From Flavivirga rizhaonensis (GTDB lineage Bacteria > Bacteroidota > Bacteroidia > Flavobacteriales > Flavobacteriaceae), in contig NZ_SRSO01000021.1 in assembly GCF_004791695.1 (NCBI RefSeq), positions 35,720 through 99,719 of the forward strand: 64,000 nt of DNA, in the 5' to 3' direction. The position numbers were made by a program, and so were the translations under genes. Position 1 is the first letter of the stretch, and each line of letters starts with the position of its first letter. The notes beneath the pieces are model-generated. The model was not told the DNA's origin. It saw only the letters and a list, made by a program, of their open reading frames with translations, and made no database searches. Shown piece by piece: positions 54,444 through 63,988 of the stretch.

Positions 54444-56819
54444 ATGAAGCACCAATTATTATGGTTAATTTTCACGTTGTTTTTTAATACTCTATTTATA
54501 GAAGCTCAACAAAAATTTACATTGAGTGGTACTATTTTAGAAGAAAAAAGTAACGAAACCCTTATTGGTGTTAATATCATTTTCCCAGAGATTCAGGCAG
54601 GAACGACTACGAATGAATACGGGTTTTATTCCATTACATTACCTCAAGGCAAGTATAAGGTTATAATTAGTTATTTAGGCTTTACTACAAAGTCTGAAAC
54701 TATTATACTTTCAGAAAATATTATTAAAAATTTCAGTTTAACCGAATCTTTAGAAAACTTAGATGAAATAGTTATTACCGAGGATGTTGAAAAACTTAAT
54801 ATAAAAGCACCTCAGATGAGCGTTAACAAACTAACATCTGGTACAATAAAAGAAATCCCCGTAGTTCTTGGAGAAGCTGACATTATTAAGGCTATTACGC
54901 TACTTCCTGGTGTTACTAATGCAGGTGAAGGCTCATCAGGTTTTAATGTTAGAGGAGGATCAGCAGATCAAAACCTAATACTTTTAGATGAAGCTACAAT
55001 TTATAATTCATCACATTTATTTGGCTTCTTTTCTGTTTTTAATCCAGACGCAATCAAAGATCTTAGGTTATACAAAGGAGGTATTCCAGCTCGTTATGGC
55101 GGTAGAGTTTCATCAGTATTAGATATTTACCAAAAAGAAGGAAACAGTAAAGAATTCCATATGAATGGTGGCATCGGAATTGTTTCGAGCAGGTTACTTG
55201 TTGAAGGACCAATAAAAAAAGAAAAGGGATCTTTTCTTTTTGGTGGAAGATCAAGTTATGCTCATTTATTTTTACCTCTTTTTGATATTGATAATATTGC
55301 CTATTTCTATGACTTAAACACCAAATTAAGCTACAAATTAAATAATAGAAATAACATCTACTTATCAGGATATTTTGGTCGGGACGTTTTTAGAATTGAA
55401 GATACATTTGAAAATGTTTATGGAAACTCTGTTTTAAATTTTAGATGGAATCATTTATTTTCAGATAAACTCTTCTCAAACCTATCATTAATTTATTCCG
55501 ACTATTACTATGATTTAAAATTAAACTTTGTAGAGTTTGATTGGATTTCAGGTATTCAGAATTTTAATTTAAAATATGATTTCAAACATTATATCAGTGA
55601 CAAAATCAAGCTACAATATGGCTTAAATAGTATCTATTATAAGTTTAATCCAGGAGATATAAAACCAACTGTAGAATCTTCAGGTATTAATCCTTTTAAA
55701 TTAATTGATAAATATGCTTTCGAAAATGCTATTTATTTGGATGCAGAACATAAACTATCAGATAAATTAGCGCTATCATATGGCTTACGATTAAGCGCTT
55801 TTCATCGCTTAGGACAAGATGAACTTAATATTTATGAAAATGATTATGCCGTCGTATTTAATGAAGATTTTCAAATTTATGAAAAAGCGACTCCTATAAG
55901 AACAGAAACCTTTAAACGAAGTGACGTTATTACTCGTTTTTTTAATTTAGAACCAAGGGCTTCGTTGGCATATCAATTAAATTCTGAAAGCTCTATAAAA
56001 TTGAGTTATAATAGAATGAGTCAATATTTGCACTTATTATCAAATACCAACTCCCCTACACCCTTGGACATTTGGACACCCAGTGGAAAATATGTAAAAC
56101 CACAGTTACTCAATCAATATGCTATTGGTTTTTTTAAAAATTTTAACAATAATAACTATTCTCTAGAACTGGAAAGTTTCTACAAATCTGTAAAGAATAG
56201 AATAGATTATATAGATGGCGCAGATTTAATTGCGAATAATGCCATTGAACAAGTCATATTAAACGGAAGATCAAGAGCATATGGATTAGAAGTGTTACTC
56301 CGTAAAAATGAAGGGAGATTCAAAGGTTGGCTAGCATATACGCTCTCAAAATCTGAACAGCAAACCCCTGGTAGAACAGCATCCGAATTAGGAATTAATA
56401 ACGGGAATTGGTATAACACACCTTTTGATAAAACCCATGATATTTCAATTACCGGAAGCTATAATTGGAATAGCAAATGGAAAATCAATGTTAACTTTTT
56501 GTTCCAAACTGGGCAACCCGTAACGTTTCCTAATGGACAATATATATTTAATGGTATCACAATTCCTAATTATAATAGCAGAAATTCAGATAGATTATCA
56601 TCTTACAATAGATTAGATGTTTCGTTTAACTACACACCAAAATCCAAGAGAGCTAAACGCTTACAAAGCTATTGGGTATTTGGGATATACAACATATACA
56701 ATCGTAGAAATGCGGCTTCTATATCCTTCGGTCCAAATACAGAAACTGGGGTAAATGAGGCAACACAATTGGCTATTTTTGGGATCGTACCATCAGTATC
56801 TTATAATTTTAAACTTTAA
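54444..56819 (+). CDS. TonB-dependent outer membrane receptor with carboxypeptidase-regulatory domain
   Basis: 791 residues. The signal peptide ends EAQ (about 22). Residues 25-105 form the CarboxypepD-like beta sandwich (SGTILEEKSNETLIGVNI start), followed by the plug domain (about 120-230; VLGEADIIKAITLLPGVTN and GEGSSGFNVRGGSADQNLILLD) and a beta barrel ending in ...GIVPSVSYNFKL with terminal Leu. It takes up a ligand across the outer membrane using TonB energy. No SusD gene follows. The DUF4249 lipoprotein gene starts 4 bases after its stop, the known partner arrangement. Confidence 0.92.
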   Translation: MKHQLLWLIFTLFFNTLFIEAQQKFTLSGTILEEKSNETLIGVNIIFPEIQAGTTTNEYGFYSITLPQGKYKVIISYLGFTTKSETIILSENIIKNFSLTESLENLDEIVITEDVEKLNIKAPQMSVNKLTSGTIKEIPVVLGEADIIKAITLLPGVTNAGEGSSGFNVRGGSADQNLILLDEATIYNSSHLFGFFSVFNPDAIKDLRLYKGGIPARYGGRVSSVLDIYQKEGNSKEFHMNGGIGIVSSRLLVEGPIKKEKGSFLFGGRSSYAHLFLPLFDIDNIAYFYDLNTKLSYKLNNRNNIYLSGYFGRDVFRIEDTFENVYGNSVLNFRWNHLFSDKLFSNLSLIYSDYYYDLKLNFVEFDWISGIQNFNLKYDFKHYISDKIKLQYGLNSIYYKFNPGDIKPTVESSGINPFKLIDKYAFENAIYLDAEHKLSDKLALSYGLRLSAFHRLGQDELNIYENDYAVVFNEDFQIYEKATPIRTETFKRSDVITRFFNLEPRASLAYQLNSESSIKLSYNRMSQYLHLLSNTNSPTPLDIWTPSGKYVKPQLLNQYAIGFFKNFNNNNYSLELESFYKSVKNRIDYIDGADLIANNAIEQVILNGRSRAYGLEVLLRKNEGRFKGWLAYTLSKSEQQTPGRTASELGINNGNWYNTPFDKTHDISITGSYNWNSKWKINVNFLFQTGQPVTFPNGQYIFNGITIPNYNSRNSDRLSSYNRLDVSFNYTPKSKRAKRLQSYWVFGIYNIYNRRNAASISFGPNTETGVNEATQLAIFGIVPSVSYNFKL

Positions 56820-56823
56820 GATT

Positions 56824-57642
56824 ATGAAAAAAATTAAATACCTATTCATTTTTTGTCTACTATCATTAGTATCCTGTGAAGATGTTATAGATGTAAATTT
56901 AAATAATGCGGAACCTAGATTAGTCATTGATGCATCTTTAAATTGGGTAAAAGGAACAGACGGAAGAACTCAATCAATTCAGCTAAGTTTGACTGCTCCA
57001 TTTTTTGATAAAGTAATTCCTCCTGCAACTGGTGCTAGTGTAACTGTTACAGATTCAAACAATAATACTTTTAGTTTTAATGAAATAGAAAACTCAGGTC
57101 TTTATATAAATAATAATTTCCTACCAGTGCTTAATACTGATTACGATCTTACAATTCTTTACAATAATGAAACCTACACTGCCACTGAAACTTTAACACC
57201 CGTCGTGCCTATAGAATTTGTAGAACAAAAAAACGATGGTGGTTTTACTGGTGATGAAACTGAACTAAAAGCATACTACAATGACCCTTCAAATATTAAA
57301 AACTTTTATTTATTTGAATTTTTAATTGTTAAAAAAAACTCAATAAACCTAGAAGTTTATGATGATGAGTTTACCGATGGCAACCAAATTTTTGCTTTCT
57401 TTTCAGACGAAGACCTAGAAGCTGGTGACGAATTGATAATTATAAACTCTGGGGTCTCTGAGCGTAATTTCGAATTTCTGAATATTTTATTACAACAAAC
57501 TGATGATGAGTCTGGTGATCCGTTTGAAACCCAACCAGCAACTATAAGAGGAAATTGTATCAACCAAACAAACCCAAACAACTACCCTTTAGGTTATTTT
57601 AGAGTTTCAGAAACTTCTATTTTCACTTATATAATAGAGTAA
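56824..57642 (+). CDS. DUF4249 family lipoprotein
   Basis: 272 residues from MKKIKYLFIFCLLSLVSCEDVIDVNLN; the lipobox LVSC gives Cys19. DUF4249 members are surface or periplasmic lipoproteins encoded next to TonB receptors, thought to assist ligand capture, but no ligand is established. Beta-rich pattern, for example ATGASVTVTDSNNNTF and NYPLGYFRVSE near the C-terminus. Translation begins 4 bases after the receptor stop, so the two are coupled. No signs of other uptake genes nearby. Confidence 0.85.
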   Translation: MKKIKYLFIFCLLSLVSCEDVIDVNLNNAEPRLVIDASLNWVKGTDGRTQSIQLSLTAPFFDKVIPPATGASVTVTDSNNNTFSFNEIENSGLYINNNFLPVLNTDYDLTILYNNETYTATETLTPVVPIEFVEQKNDGGFTGDETELKAYYNDPSNIKNFYLFEFLIVKKNSINLEVYDDEFTDGNQIFAFFSDEDLEAGDELIIINSGVSERNFEFLNILLQQTDDESGDPFETQPATIRGNCINQTNPNNYPLGYFRVSETSIFTYIIE

Positions 57643-57780
57643 ATTTCTTATTTACCTACTTTTCCCATATACTTTATATATAAAACATGTGTAGTATGGC
57701 ATAATTTATGATGATATTAACAAAAATAAAATCTTACTTATATATTTTTAGATCATCATCAATCAAAATAGGAAGCCTCG

Positions 57781-59025
57781 ATGAATAAAAAGAAGTCTGT
57801 ATACATAATTAGTATAATCGTTTTATCAATTATTGCTTATTCATATTTTAACTCAAATAGCGATAAAGATGTATCACTTACAACTAAAGTTTTAAAAGGT
57901 ACATTTTTAAATGAAATATTAATTTCTGGAGAAGCACAGTCTACAAGTTCAAAAAAAATTAATGGTCCAAGTAATGCAAGAAGGTTTAATATTTATGAAA
58001 TAAAAATTGAGGATTTAGTAACTGAAGGTACTATTGTAAAAAAAGGAGATTATATTGGTAAACTTGATAAATCTGAAGTTAACGGAAAGCTTAATGAAGC
58101 CCAATTAAACTTAGAAAAAGCGCAATCTAGATATACACAACAACAGCTGGATACAACGCTTACTTTAAAACAGGAGCGTAATACCATAAAAGATTTGTTA
58201 TTCAATATTGAAGAAGACAAACTGGAATTGGAACGTTCCGCATATGAATCACCAGCTACCATTAGATCATTAGAAATTAAAATACAAAAAACTGAACGCG
58301 ACTTAAAAGAAAAAAAGGCCAATTATTCAATAAAAAAAAGACAGGCTAATGCTAAAATGATTGAGGTAGGTACTGAAGTTTCAAAAATTAAAAAAAAGAT
58401 TGAAAATTTATTAGAACTACAAAAAGAATTCACCATTTATTCTGATGACGATGGCATGGTAACTTATGTAAAAGAACGGAATGGCTCTAAAAAGAAAGTA
58501 GGATCTACTGTAACACCCTGGCAACCAGCCATTGCTAGTTTGCCAGATTTAACAAAAATGGAGTCTAAAACCTATAGTAACGAAGTTGATATTAGAAAAA
58601 TAAAAAAAGACTTGACAGTAAAAATAGGCTTTGATGCTTTTCCTGATATAGAACTCAATGGTGTTGTCACAGATGTGGCTAATGTAGGTGAGACTAAAGC
58701 AGGTTCAGATATTAAACTTTTTCAGGTATTAATAAAATTAAACGAAACGAATAAAAATATCAGGCCAGGTATGACCACATCAAATAAAATATTAATAAGT
58801 AAACAAGATGATGTTTTATTGATTCCTTTAGAAGCTGTTTTTGCCAAAGATTCTATTAGCTATACCTATGTAAAGTCAGGATTATCAATTGATAAAAGAC
58901 AAGTAGAACTAGGAGAATCGAACGATGAAGTCGTTATTATTAATAAAGGCTTAGAAGAAAATGAAATTGTTTATTTAAATAAACCTGAGGGGGTAGAAGA
59001 GAAAAGTATAACGCTATTAAAATAA
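57781..59025 (+). CDS. Periplasmic adaptor subunit (HlyD/MacA-like)
   Basis: 414 residues with one N-terminal helix (about 5-24). A split lipoyl/barrel-sandwich domain (GDYIGKLDKSEVNGKLNE and later VTYVKERNGSKKKVG) surrounds a coiled-coil hairpin of about 110 residues (KAQSRYTQQQLDTTL start to LLELQKEF). A membrane-proximal beta-barrel domain and C-terminal region follow. It would bridge an inner-membrane transporter with TolC. Encoded in an operon with an ABC permease (2-base gap) and a TolC-like protein. It lacks a lipobox, so it is anchored by the helix. Confidence 0.9.
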   Translation: MNKKKSVYIISIIVLSIIAYSYFNSNSDKDVSLTTKVLKGTFLNEILISGEAQSTSSKKINGPSNARRFNIYEIKIEDLVTEGTIVKKGDYIGKLDKSEVNGKLNEAQLNLEKAQSRYTQQQLDTTLTLKQERNTIKDLLFNIEEDKLELERSAYESPATIRSLEIKIQKTERDLKEKKANYSIKKRQANAKMIEVGTEVSKIKKKIENLLELQKEFTIYSDDDGMVTYVKERNGSKKKVGSTVTPWQPAIASLPDLTKMESKTYSNEVDIRKIKKDLTVKIGFDAFPDIELNGVVTDVANVGETKAGSDIKLFQVLIKLNETNKNIRPGMTTSNKILISKQDDVLLIPLEAVFAKDSISYTYVKSGLSIDKRQVELGESNDEVVIINKGLEENEIVYLNKPEGVEEKSITLLK

Positions 59026-59027
59026 AC

Positions 59028-60380
59028 ATGATAGACAAAATACTTTTAGAAAAACTAAAATCTAATTTTAATGAAGCATTTTGGTTTATCAAAACCAACA
59101 AGGTTAGAACATTTTTAACTGCTCTAGGAATTATTTTCGGTGTAGCTTCAGTAATTACGATGCTCGCCATAGGAAATGGTGCTGAAAAAGAAATATTAGC
59201 ACAGTTAGAATTAGTTGGTGTGAATAACATTGTTGTTACACCTATACTAGATGAAGAAAATGAAAACGCTAACGAAAGTGACGAAAATGCCAATAAAACA
59301 GAATCAAAACGTTTTTCCAAAGGTCTTGATATGCTGGACGTTGTAAGCGTTCAAAAAAATATTTCTAGTGTAAATTTAGTTAGTCCGGAAATAATTTTAA
59401 ATACTTATGTTATAAATAATGGTAAGCAAAATACCGTTAAACTCATTGGTATCTCTCCTGTATTTTTTGAATCCTCAAATATAAATTTAGAAAACGGTAA
59501 AAATTTTTCAGACTACCAAATTAAGAATGCCTTACCTGTATGTATTGTGGGCAAAAAAGTTGAAAAAAAACTATTTACTGGTGAGAGTGCCTTAGGCAAA
59601 CAAATTAAAGTAAAAGATGTTTGGTTACGAGTGATTGGTGTTATTGAAGAAAAATTTATATCCGATAAAGCACAAGAAAACCTAGGTATTAGAGACTTAA
59701 ATGAAGATGTTTATATTCCTATTAAAACATTTTTAGTTCGCTATAAAGACCGAAAAATAATAAGTGGCAAAAGTAGGGCACGGAATAGAAATCGAAATGG
59801 TCCAAAAGAAAGAATTCCTAGAGGTAATTATCACCAAATAGATAAATTAACGGTTCAAGTTTCAAATTCAAACGAATTAAAAGCAACTGCAGAAGTTTTA
59901 AGCAAAATGCTTAAACGTAGGCATAATGGTGTATTAGATTTCGAAATAACTATTCCTATTCAACTTTTAAAACAGCAGCAAAAAACAAAACAAATTTTCA
60001 ATATAGTCTTAATTATTATTGCTGGTATATCTTTACTAATAGGAGGTATTGGTATCATGAATATTATGTTAGCTTCCGTGTTAGAAAGAACGAAAGAAAT
60101 AGGAATAATACGCGCTATTGGTGCAACTGAAGAAGATGTTATTTTACAATTTTTATCAGAATCAGTCCTTATTAGTGTTGGTGGTGGCATTATTGGAATT
60201 ATCCTTGGAGTCGTCGGGGCTTATATAATTGAAATCGTTTCTGGTATTGAAACAGTTCTGTCAATAACCTCAGTTATGATCTCTTTCTTTATAGCTGTAA
60301 TTGTGGGGCTCATTTTTGGAATATTTCCAGCCAAAGCAGCTGCAAATAAAAAACCTATTGAAGCTTTAAGATCTGAATAA
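59028..60380 (+). CDS. MacB-like ABC transporter permease (FtsX superfamily)
   Basis: 450 residues. Topology: one helix at about 25-46 (VRTFLTALGIIFGVASVITMLAIG), a large periplasmic domain of about 270 residues (MacB_PCD), then three helices at about 325-350, 375-400 and 410-432 with GAEKEI-like and FPAKAAANKKPIEALRSE at the end, as in MacB. No ATP-binding domain is fused and none is encoded next to it. It most likely works with the adaptor and TolC to export a substrate, perhaps a lipoprotein or peptide. The ATPase must come from elsewhere. Confidence 0.9.
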   Translation: MIDKILLEKLKSNFNEAFWFIKTNKVRTFLTALGIIFGVASVITMLAIGNGAEKEILAQLELVGVNNIVVTPILDEENENANESDENANKTESKRFSKGLDMLDVVSVQKNISSVNLVSPEIILNTYVINNGKQNTVKLIGISPVFFESSNINLENGKNFSDYQIKNALPVCIVGKKVEKKLFTGESALGKQIKVKDVWLRVIGVIEEKFISDKAQENLGIRDLNEDVYIPIKTFLVRYKDRKIISGKSRARNRNRNGPKERIPRGNYHQIDKLTVQVSNSNELKATAEVLSKMLKRRHNGVLDFEITIPIQLLKQQQKTKQIFNIVLIIIAGISLLIGGIGIMNIMLASVLERTKEIGIIRAIGATEEDVILQFLSESVLISVGGGIIGIILGVVGAYIIEIVSGIETVLSITSVMISFFIAVIVGLIFGIFPAKAAANKKPIEALRSE

Positions 60381-60387
60381 GTAAATT

Positions 60388-61848
60388 ATGAAAAAAATAT
60401 TCACCCTAATCATTATTGCCTTCCCCCTATTCAATTTTTCGCAATCAAAAAAAATTACTCTTAATGAAGCAATAGAAATTGCTCAAAAAAAATCACCCGA
60501 TTATAAAATTAATTTAAACAGAAATCAATCAAATTATTGGCGCTTTAGAAACTATAAAGCAAGTTTTCTTCCAGAGCTCAAACTTAATGCGACTTTACCA
60601 GAGTATAGAAATTCTGTACGTAGAATAACCAATGATTCTGGACAAGATGTGTTTGTAAACCAAAATCAATTACTTATTGAAGGAGGATTATCGGTTTCTC
60701 AAAGTGTCCCTTATACTGGAGGTACTTTATCTATAAATACAAATCTAGAACGGGTAGAGCTTTTTGGTCTTGACGATAATATCGGATATTCAGTTATTCC
60801 ATTTTCTGTTAATTACTTTCAAAATTCAATTTTATACAACCCTTTTAAATGGGACAAAAAAATTGAACCATTAATTTACGAAGAGTCAAAAAGAGACTTT
60901 GTAGAAAATATGGAGCAAATATCTGTTAATACCTCCAGACGCTATTTCGGATTACTTAAAGCCCAAATGCAATTAAAAATTGCGAAACTAAACCTATCAA
61001 ATCAAGATACCTTATACCAAATAGCAAAAGGTAGATTTAAAATGGGGAAAATTGCAGAAAATGAATTATTACAAATGGAATTAACCCTTTTAAATTCTAA
61101 AAATAGCGTAACTACTAATACTATTGATTTAAAAAGATCTTCTCAAAACTTAGCACGATATTTAGAGTTAGATACTGAAGATTTAGAATTAGATATTCCT
61201 AAAAAATTACCACTCTTTAATGTTGATATAGACAAAGCTTTAAAGGAAGCCCAAACAAATAGAAAGGCTGTTATAGAATTTAGAAGAAAACGTTTAGAAG
61301 CAGAAAAAGAAGTGGCTTTTCAAAAAGGGAATAATAGATTACAACTAGGATTAAGGGCCAATTTTGGAGTTTCACAAAATGGTGACGATTTTAATAATCT
61401 TTTTAGCAACTACAATAAACAACAAAATATCTCAGTTTCTATAAGTGTACCTATATTTGACTGGGGTGTCTCCAAATCAAAACGTAAAATGGCTGAAGCA
61501 AACTTGGATTTAACTAACAACAATATTAATCAAGACAAACAAGAATTTGAACAAGAAATATACTTACATGTATTAAACTGGTCTAATCAAAGAAACTTTT
61601 TATTTACTTCTGAGAAAGCCAAAGAAGTTGCAACTAAGAGGTATGATATTTCACAAAAAAGGTATATTCTTGGAAAAATAACTATTACAGATTTAAATAT
61701 CGCTTTGCAAGAAAGAGATAACGCCATACTTCAATACTTAAACTCTCTTGAGAAATTTTGGAGAGATTATTACGTATTAAGACAACTCACGCTTTATGAT
61801 TTTATAAATGATAAAAAAATTGAAGTTGAGGATATCCTTTATGATTAA
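60388..61848 (+). CDS. TolC family outer membrane efflux protein
   Basis: 486 residues. A signal peptide (MKKIFTLIIIAFPLFNFSQ) is followed by two TolC-like repeats of helices and strands. Segments ITLNEAIEIAQKKSPDYK and, later, TDLNIALQERDNAILQYLNSLEKFWRDYYVLRQLTLYDF belong to the outer membrane efflux family. It makes the channel-tunnel of the tripartite exporter encoded by the three genes here. Its start is 7 bases after the permease stop. No lipobox. Confidence 0.92.
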   Translation: MKKIFTLIIIAFPLFNFSQSKKITLNEAIEIAQKKSPDYKINLNRNQSNYWRFRNYKASFLPELKLNATLPEYRNSVRRITNDSGQDVFVNQNQLLIEGGLSVSQSVPYTGGTLSINTNLERVELFGLDDNIGYSVIPFSVNYFQNSILYNPFKWDKKIEPLIYEESKRDFVENMEQISVNTSRRYFGLLKAQMQLKIAKLNLSNQDTLYQIAKGRFKMGKIAENELLQMELTLLNSKNSVTTNTIDLKRSSQNLARYLELDTEDLELDIPKKLPLFNVDIDKALKEAQTNRKAVIEFRRKRLEAEKEVAFQKGNNRLQLGLRANFGVSQNGDDFNNLFSNYNKQQNISVSISVPIFDWGVSKSKRKMAEANLDLTNNNINQDKQEFEQEIYLHVLNWSNQRNFLFTSEKAKEVATKRYDISQKRYILGKITITDLNIALQERDNAILQYLNSLEKFWRDYYVLRQLTLYDFINDKKIEVEDILYD

Positions 61849-61878
61849 AAACTGAGGATTAATTCATATTTTTGGGTC

Positions 61879-62697
61879 ATGAGTTTTACAAAAACAACAG
61901 AGCAGGATTCCAATTACGATCATCTGGAAAAGATGAGTATTAATGAGTTATTAAACAGTATAAATAACGAAGATAAAACAGTACCTCTAGCTGTTGAAAA
62001 AGTATTGCCTCAAATAGAAAAACTAATAGAACGGATAGTAGAAAAACTTAAACTGGGCGGACGTTTATTTTATATAGGAGCAGGTACTAGTGGTCGTTTA
62101 GGTATTCTTGATGCGTCTGAGTGTCCTCCTACGTTTGGAGTTTCTCACGATTTAGTAATTGGTCTTATTGCTGGGGGTGATACAGCCATTAGAAAAGCAG
62201 TAGAATTTGCTGAGGACTCACCCACTCAAGGTTGGGAAGATCTTCAAAAATATAACGTAAACTCAAACGATGTTGTTGTAGGTATTGCCGCTTCTGGTAC
62301 AACACCTTATGTTATAGCCGCTCTCGAAACATGTAATAAAAATGATATCATTACGGGATGTATAACATGTAATTATAATAGCCCATTATCTCAAACGGCA
62401 CAATTTCCTATAGAAGTCATAGTAGGTCCAGAATTTGTTACTGGTAGTTCTAGAATGAAAGCAGGCACAGCACAAAAATTAGTTCTAAATATGATAACAA
62501 CTTCTACCATGATCCAACTTGGTCATATAAAAGGAAATAAAATGGTTGATATGCAATTAAGTAATAACAAGCTAGTTGATAGAGGAGCAAAAATGATTAT
62601 GAATGAGTTAAAAGTCTCTGAACAAGAAGCTCAACAATTATTGACAAAATATGGTAGTGTACGCTTAGCTATTAAAAACTATGATAATGGAAACTAA
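61879..62697 (+). CDS. murQ: N-acetylmuramic acid 6-phosphate etherase
   Basis: 272 residues, SIS fold. The nucleotide-sugar binding GAGTSGRLGILDASECPPTFG motif includes the conserved Glu in DASECPP; other blocks are FAEDSPTQGWEDL, VVGIAASGTTPYVIAAL and VGPEFVTGSSRMKAGTAQKL. It cleaves the lactyl ether of MurNAc-6-phosphate to recycle peptidoglycan. It follows the export operon after 30 bases and overlaps the next gene by 11 bases. Its usual partner AnmK or a MurP transporter is not in the window. Confidence 0.96.
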   Translation: MSFTKTTEQDSNYDHLEKMSINELLNSINNEDKTVPLAVEKVLPQIEKLIERIVEKLKLGGRLFYIGAGTSGRLGILDASECPPTFGVSHDLVIGLIAGGDTAIRKAVEFAEDSPTQGWEDLQKYNVNSNDVVVGIAASGTTPYVIAALETCNKNDIITGCITCNYNSPLSQTAQFPIEVIVGPEFVTGSSRMKAGTAQKLVLNMITTSTMIQLGHIKGNKMVDMQLSNNKLVDRGAKMIMNELKVSEQEAQQLLTKYGSVRLAIKNYDNGN

Positions 62698-62917
62698 AAA
62701 AACCAATAAAGAGATTCTTGTAAAAGGATTAAAAATAATGGGAACTTCTTTGGGAGCGATGTTTTTAGGTCCACTACTCCTTCATATAGCTTTTAGTAAT
62801 CAAGAGAAGCCTTTATACATTCCTATACTAATTGTAGCCATTATTATTTGTGCATTAGCCATATATTTAGCTTTTAAAGGGCTAAATACCATCTTAGATA
62901 GTATGTTTAAAAAATAA
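62687..62917 (+). CDS. DUF6095 small membrane protein
   Basis: 76 residues from METKKTNKEILVKGLKIM, a start that overlaps murQ by 11 bases. Two membrane helices (about 19-34 and 44-66) with a short polar loop FSNQEKPLY. The arrangement murQ followed by this small protein is frequent in Flavobacteriaceae. No function known. The frame and conserved position behind murQ support it as a real gene. Confidence 0.75.
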   Translation: METKKTNKEILVKGLKIMGTSLGAMFLGPLLLHIAFSNQEKPLYIPILIVAIIICALAIYLAFKGLNTILDSMFKK

Positions 62918-62919
62918 TA

Positions 62920-63414
62920 TTAATGTGCAGCCTCTTTTGGTGTTGTTGGATTATAACCAAAATCATTATCATTAATTATAATACCCAGCCTATCTAATAT
63001 ATAATTTATTATGGCATAATGGTGTATGGTATGGCTATTAGCTTGAGCAAGTAAAGCCGATAAAGTATATAATATTTCTGTTTTTCCAAGACCTAAATCA
63101 TCAGTTACCCGAATTGTTTTATCAAGATTTCCATCTAAACGACTAAGCTTATCCATTAAACTTAGTAAATAATCTTTAGCCGAATCGCAACAAGTTTCAA
63201 TCTTATTATCTCTTTTTCTAGCTGTTAAATCAACACAATCCCTTTTTATGTTTATAATACAATCATAAAAATCTAAAATATGCCTTAAATGGGAACCGAT
63301 ACTTGAATTATAAGGCGGTACAGATGCATTGCTTAGTATAGCATCGTCCAATTTATCTAATAAATACTGAGATTTTTGTAATGTATTAAGGGTTGATTTA
63401 ATAATTATGTCCAT
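62920..63414 (-). CDS. DinB family protein
   Basis: 164 residues, four-helix bundle. A probable metal site is formed by His in GSHLRHILDFYD and by the HTIHHYAIIN motif (H-x3-H type). DinB proteins are widespread, often act as thiol-dependent hydrolases or transferases, and are named after a damage-inducible gene of Bacillus. Function here unknown. The gene converges with DUF6095; only 2 bases separate the ends. Confidence 0.85.
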   Translation of the reverse strand: MDIIIKSTLNTLQKSQYLLDKLDDAILSNASVPPYNSSIGSHLRHILDFYDCIINIKRDCVDLTARKRDNKIETCCDSAKDYLLSLMDKLSRLDGNLDKTIRVTDDLGLGKTEILYTLSALLAQANSHTIHHYAIINYILDRLGIIINDNDFGYNPTTPKEAAH

Positions 63415-63602
63415 GGATACTAAAATAGTTAAATAAACTGTAACAAAGAATAATTTTTGATTAGTCTTTGAAGTATCACTTCCTTACACATAAAGTAAAA
63501 AAATCCTAAATATTAATGTATTGGGAATTTTTATTTATGTCTCCCTTAATTTCCCCTTGTTCAATAGATATCATGACCTTAATTCGGTTCAATTTTTAAA
63601 AA
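63415..63602. other. AT-rich spacer beside DinB
   Basis: About 190 bases between the DinB gene and the repeat/rRNA end region. The only clear feature is an imperfect stem around 63500-63525. It probably contains the DinB promoter. Confidence 0.35.
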
Positions 63603-63663
63603 GAATCTCTATATTAAGTAAAAAGAGATTGCCACCTCACTAAAAAGCGCCTCACAATGACCG
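63603..63663. repeat. REP-like repeat (CATTGTGAGGCGC / GGCAATCTC family)
   Basis: The plus strand holds AATCTC...GAGATTGCC as an inverted repeat and GAGATTGCCACCTCAC plus GCGCCTCACAATGACC; on the minus strand this reads GGTCATTGTGAGGCGC then GTGAGGTGGCAATCTC. This is the word pattern of a Bacteroidota intergenic repeat I know. It lies downstream of the rRNA terminator. Confidence 0.5.
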
Positions 63664-63737
63664 TATAAAACAGAAGCAGATAGGTTATAGAAACGTCTAT
63701 AAAAACAAAAAACCTCCATATTGCCATGAAGGGCTTC

Positions 63738-63815
63738 CAAAAAAGGCAACGACCTATTCAATGGGTCCCCAAGAGCACAAAGTGCGATCGGCCAGAACGA
63801 ATTGATCACGCCCTG
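63738..63815 (-). pseudogene. Probable decayed 5S rRNA copy
   Basis: CAAAAAAGGCAACGACCTA at 63738-63756 matches CAAAAAAGGCGACGACCTA at the 3' end of the 5S gene (63878-63896) with one difference, exactly 140 bases away. GATCGGCCAGAACG further on parallels CATCGGCGCTAACG of the 5S gene with an extra 9 bases between. The rest is too diverged to be functional. Minus strand, downstream of the true 5S terminator. Confidence 0.45.
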
Positions 63816-63840
63816 AGCGTGACCACATAGATCTTAAGCA

Positions 63841-63877
63841 AAAAAAAGAGTCTAACTACAACTGTAATTAGACTCTT
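63841..63877 (-). terminator. rRNA operon terminator
   Basis: AAGAGTCTAA...TTAGACTCTT forms a 10-bp stem. On the minus strand it is followed by seven T residues, directly after 5S rRNA. Confidence 0.85.
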
Positions 63878-63881
63878 CAAA

Positions 63882-63988
<107 letters not shown>

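Noticed and set aside
63609..63809. 66-codon minus-strand open frame beside the 5S gene
   Set aside because: It covers the REP-like repeat and the decayed 5S copy, which explain its composition. No protein feature; frames like this are usual in rRNA flanks.
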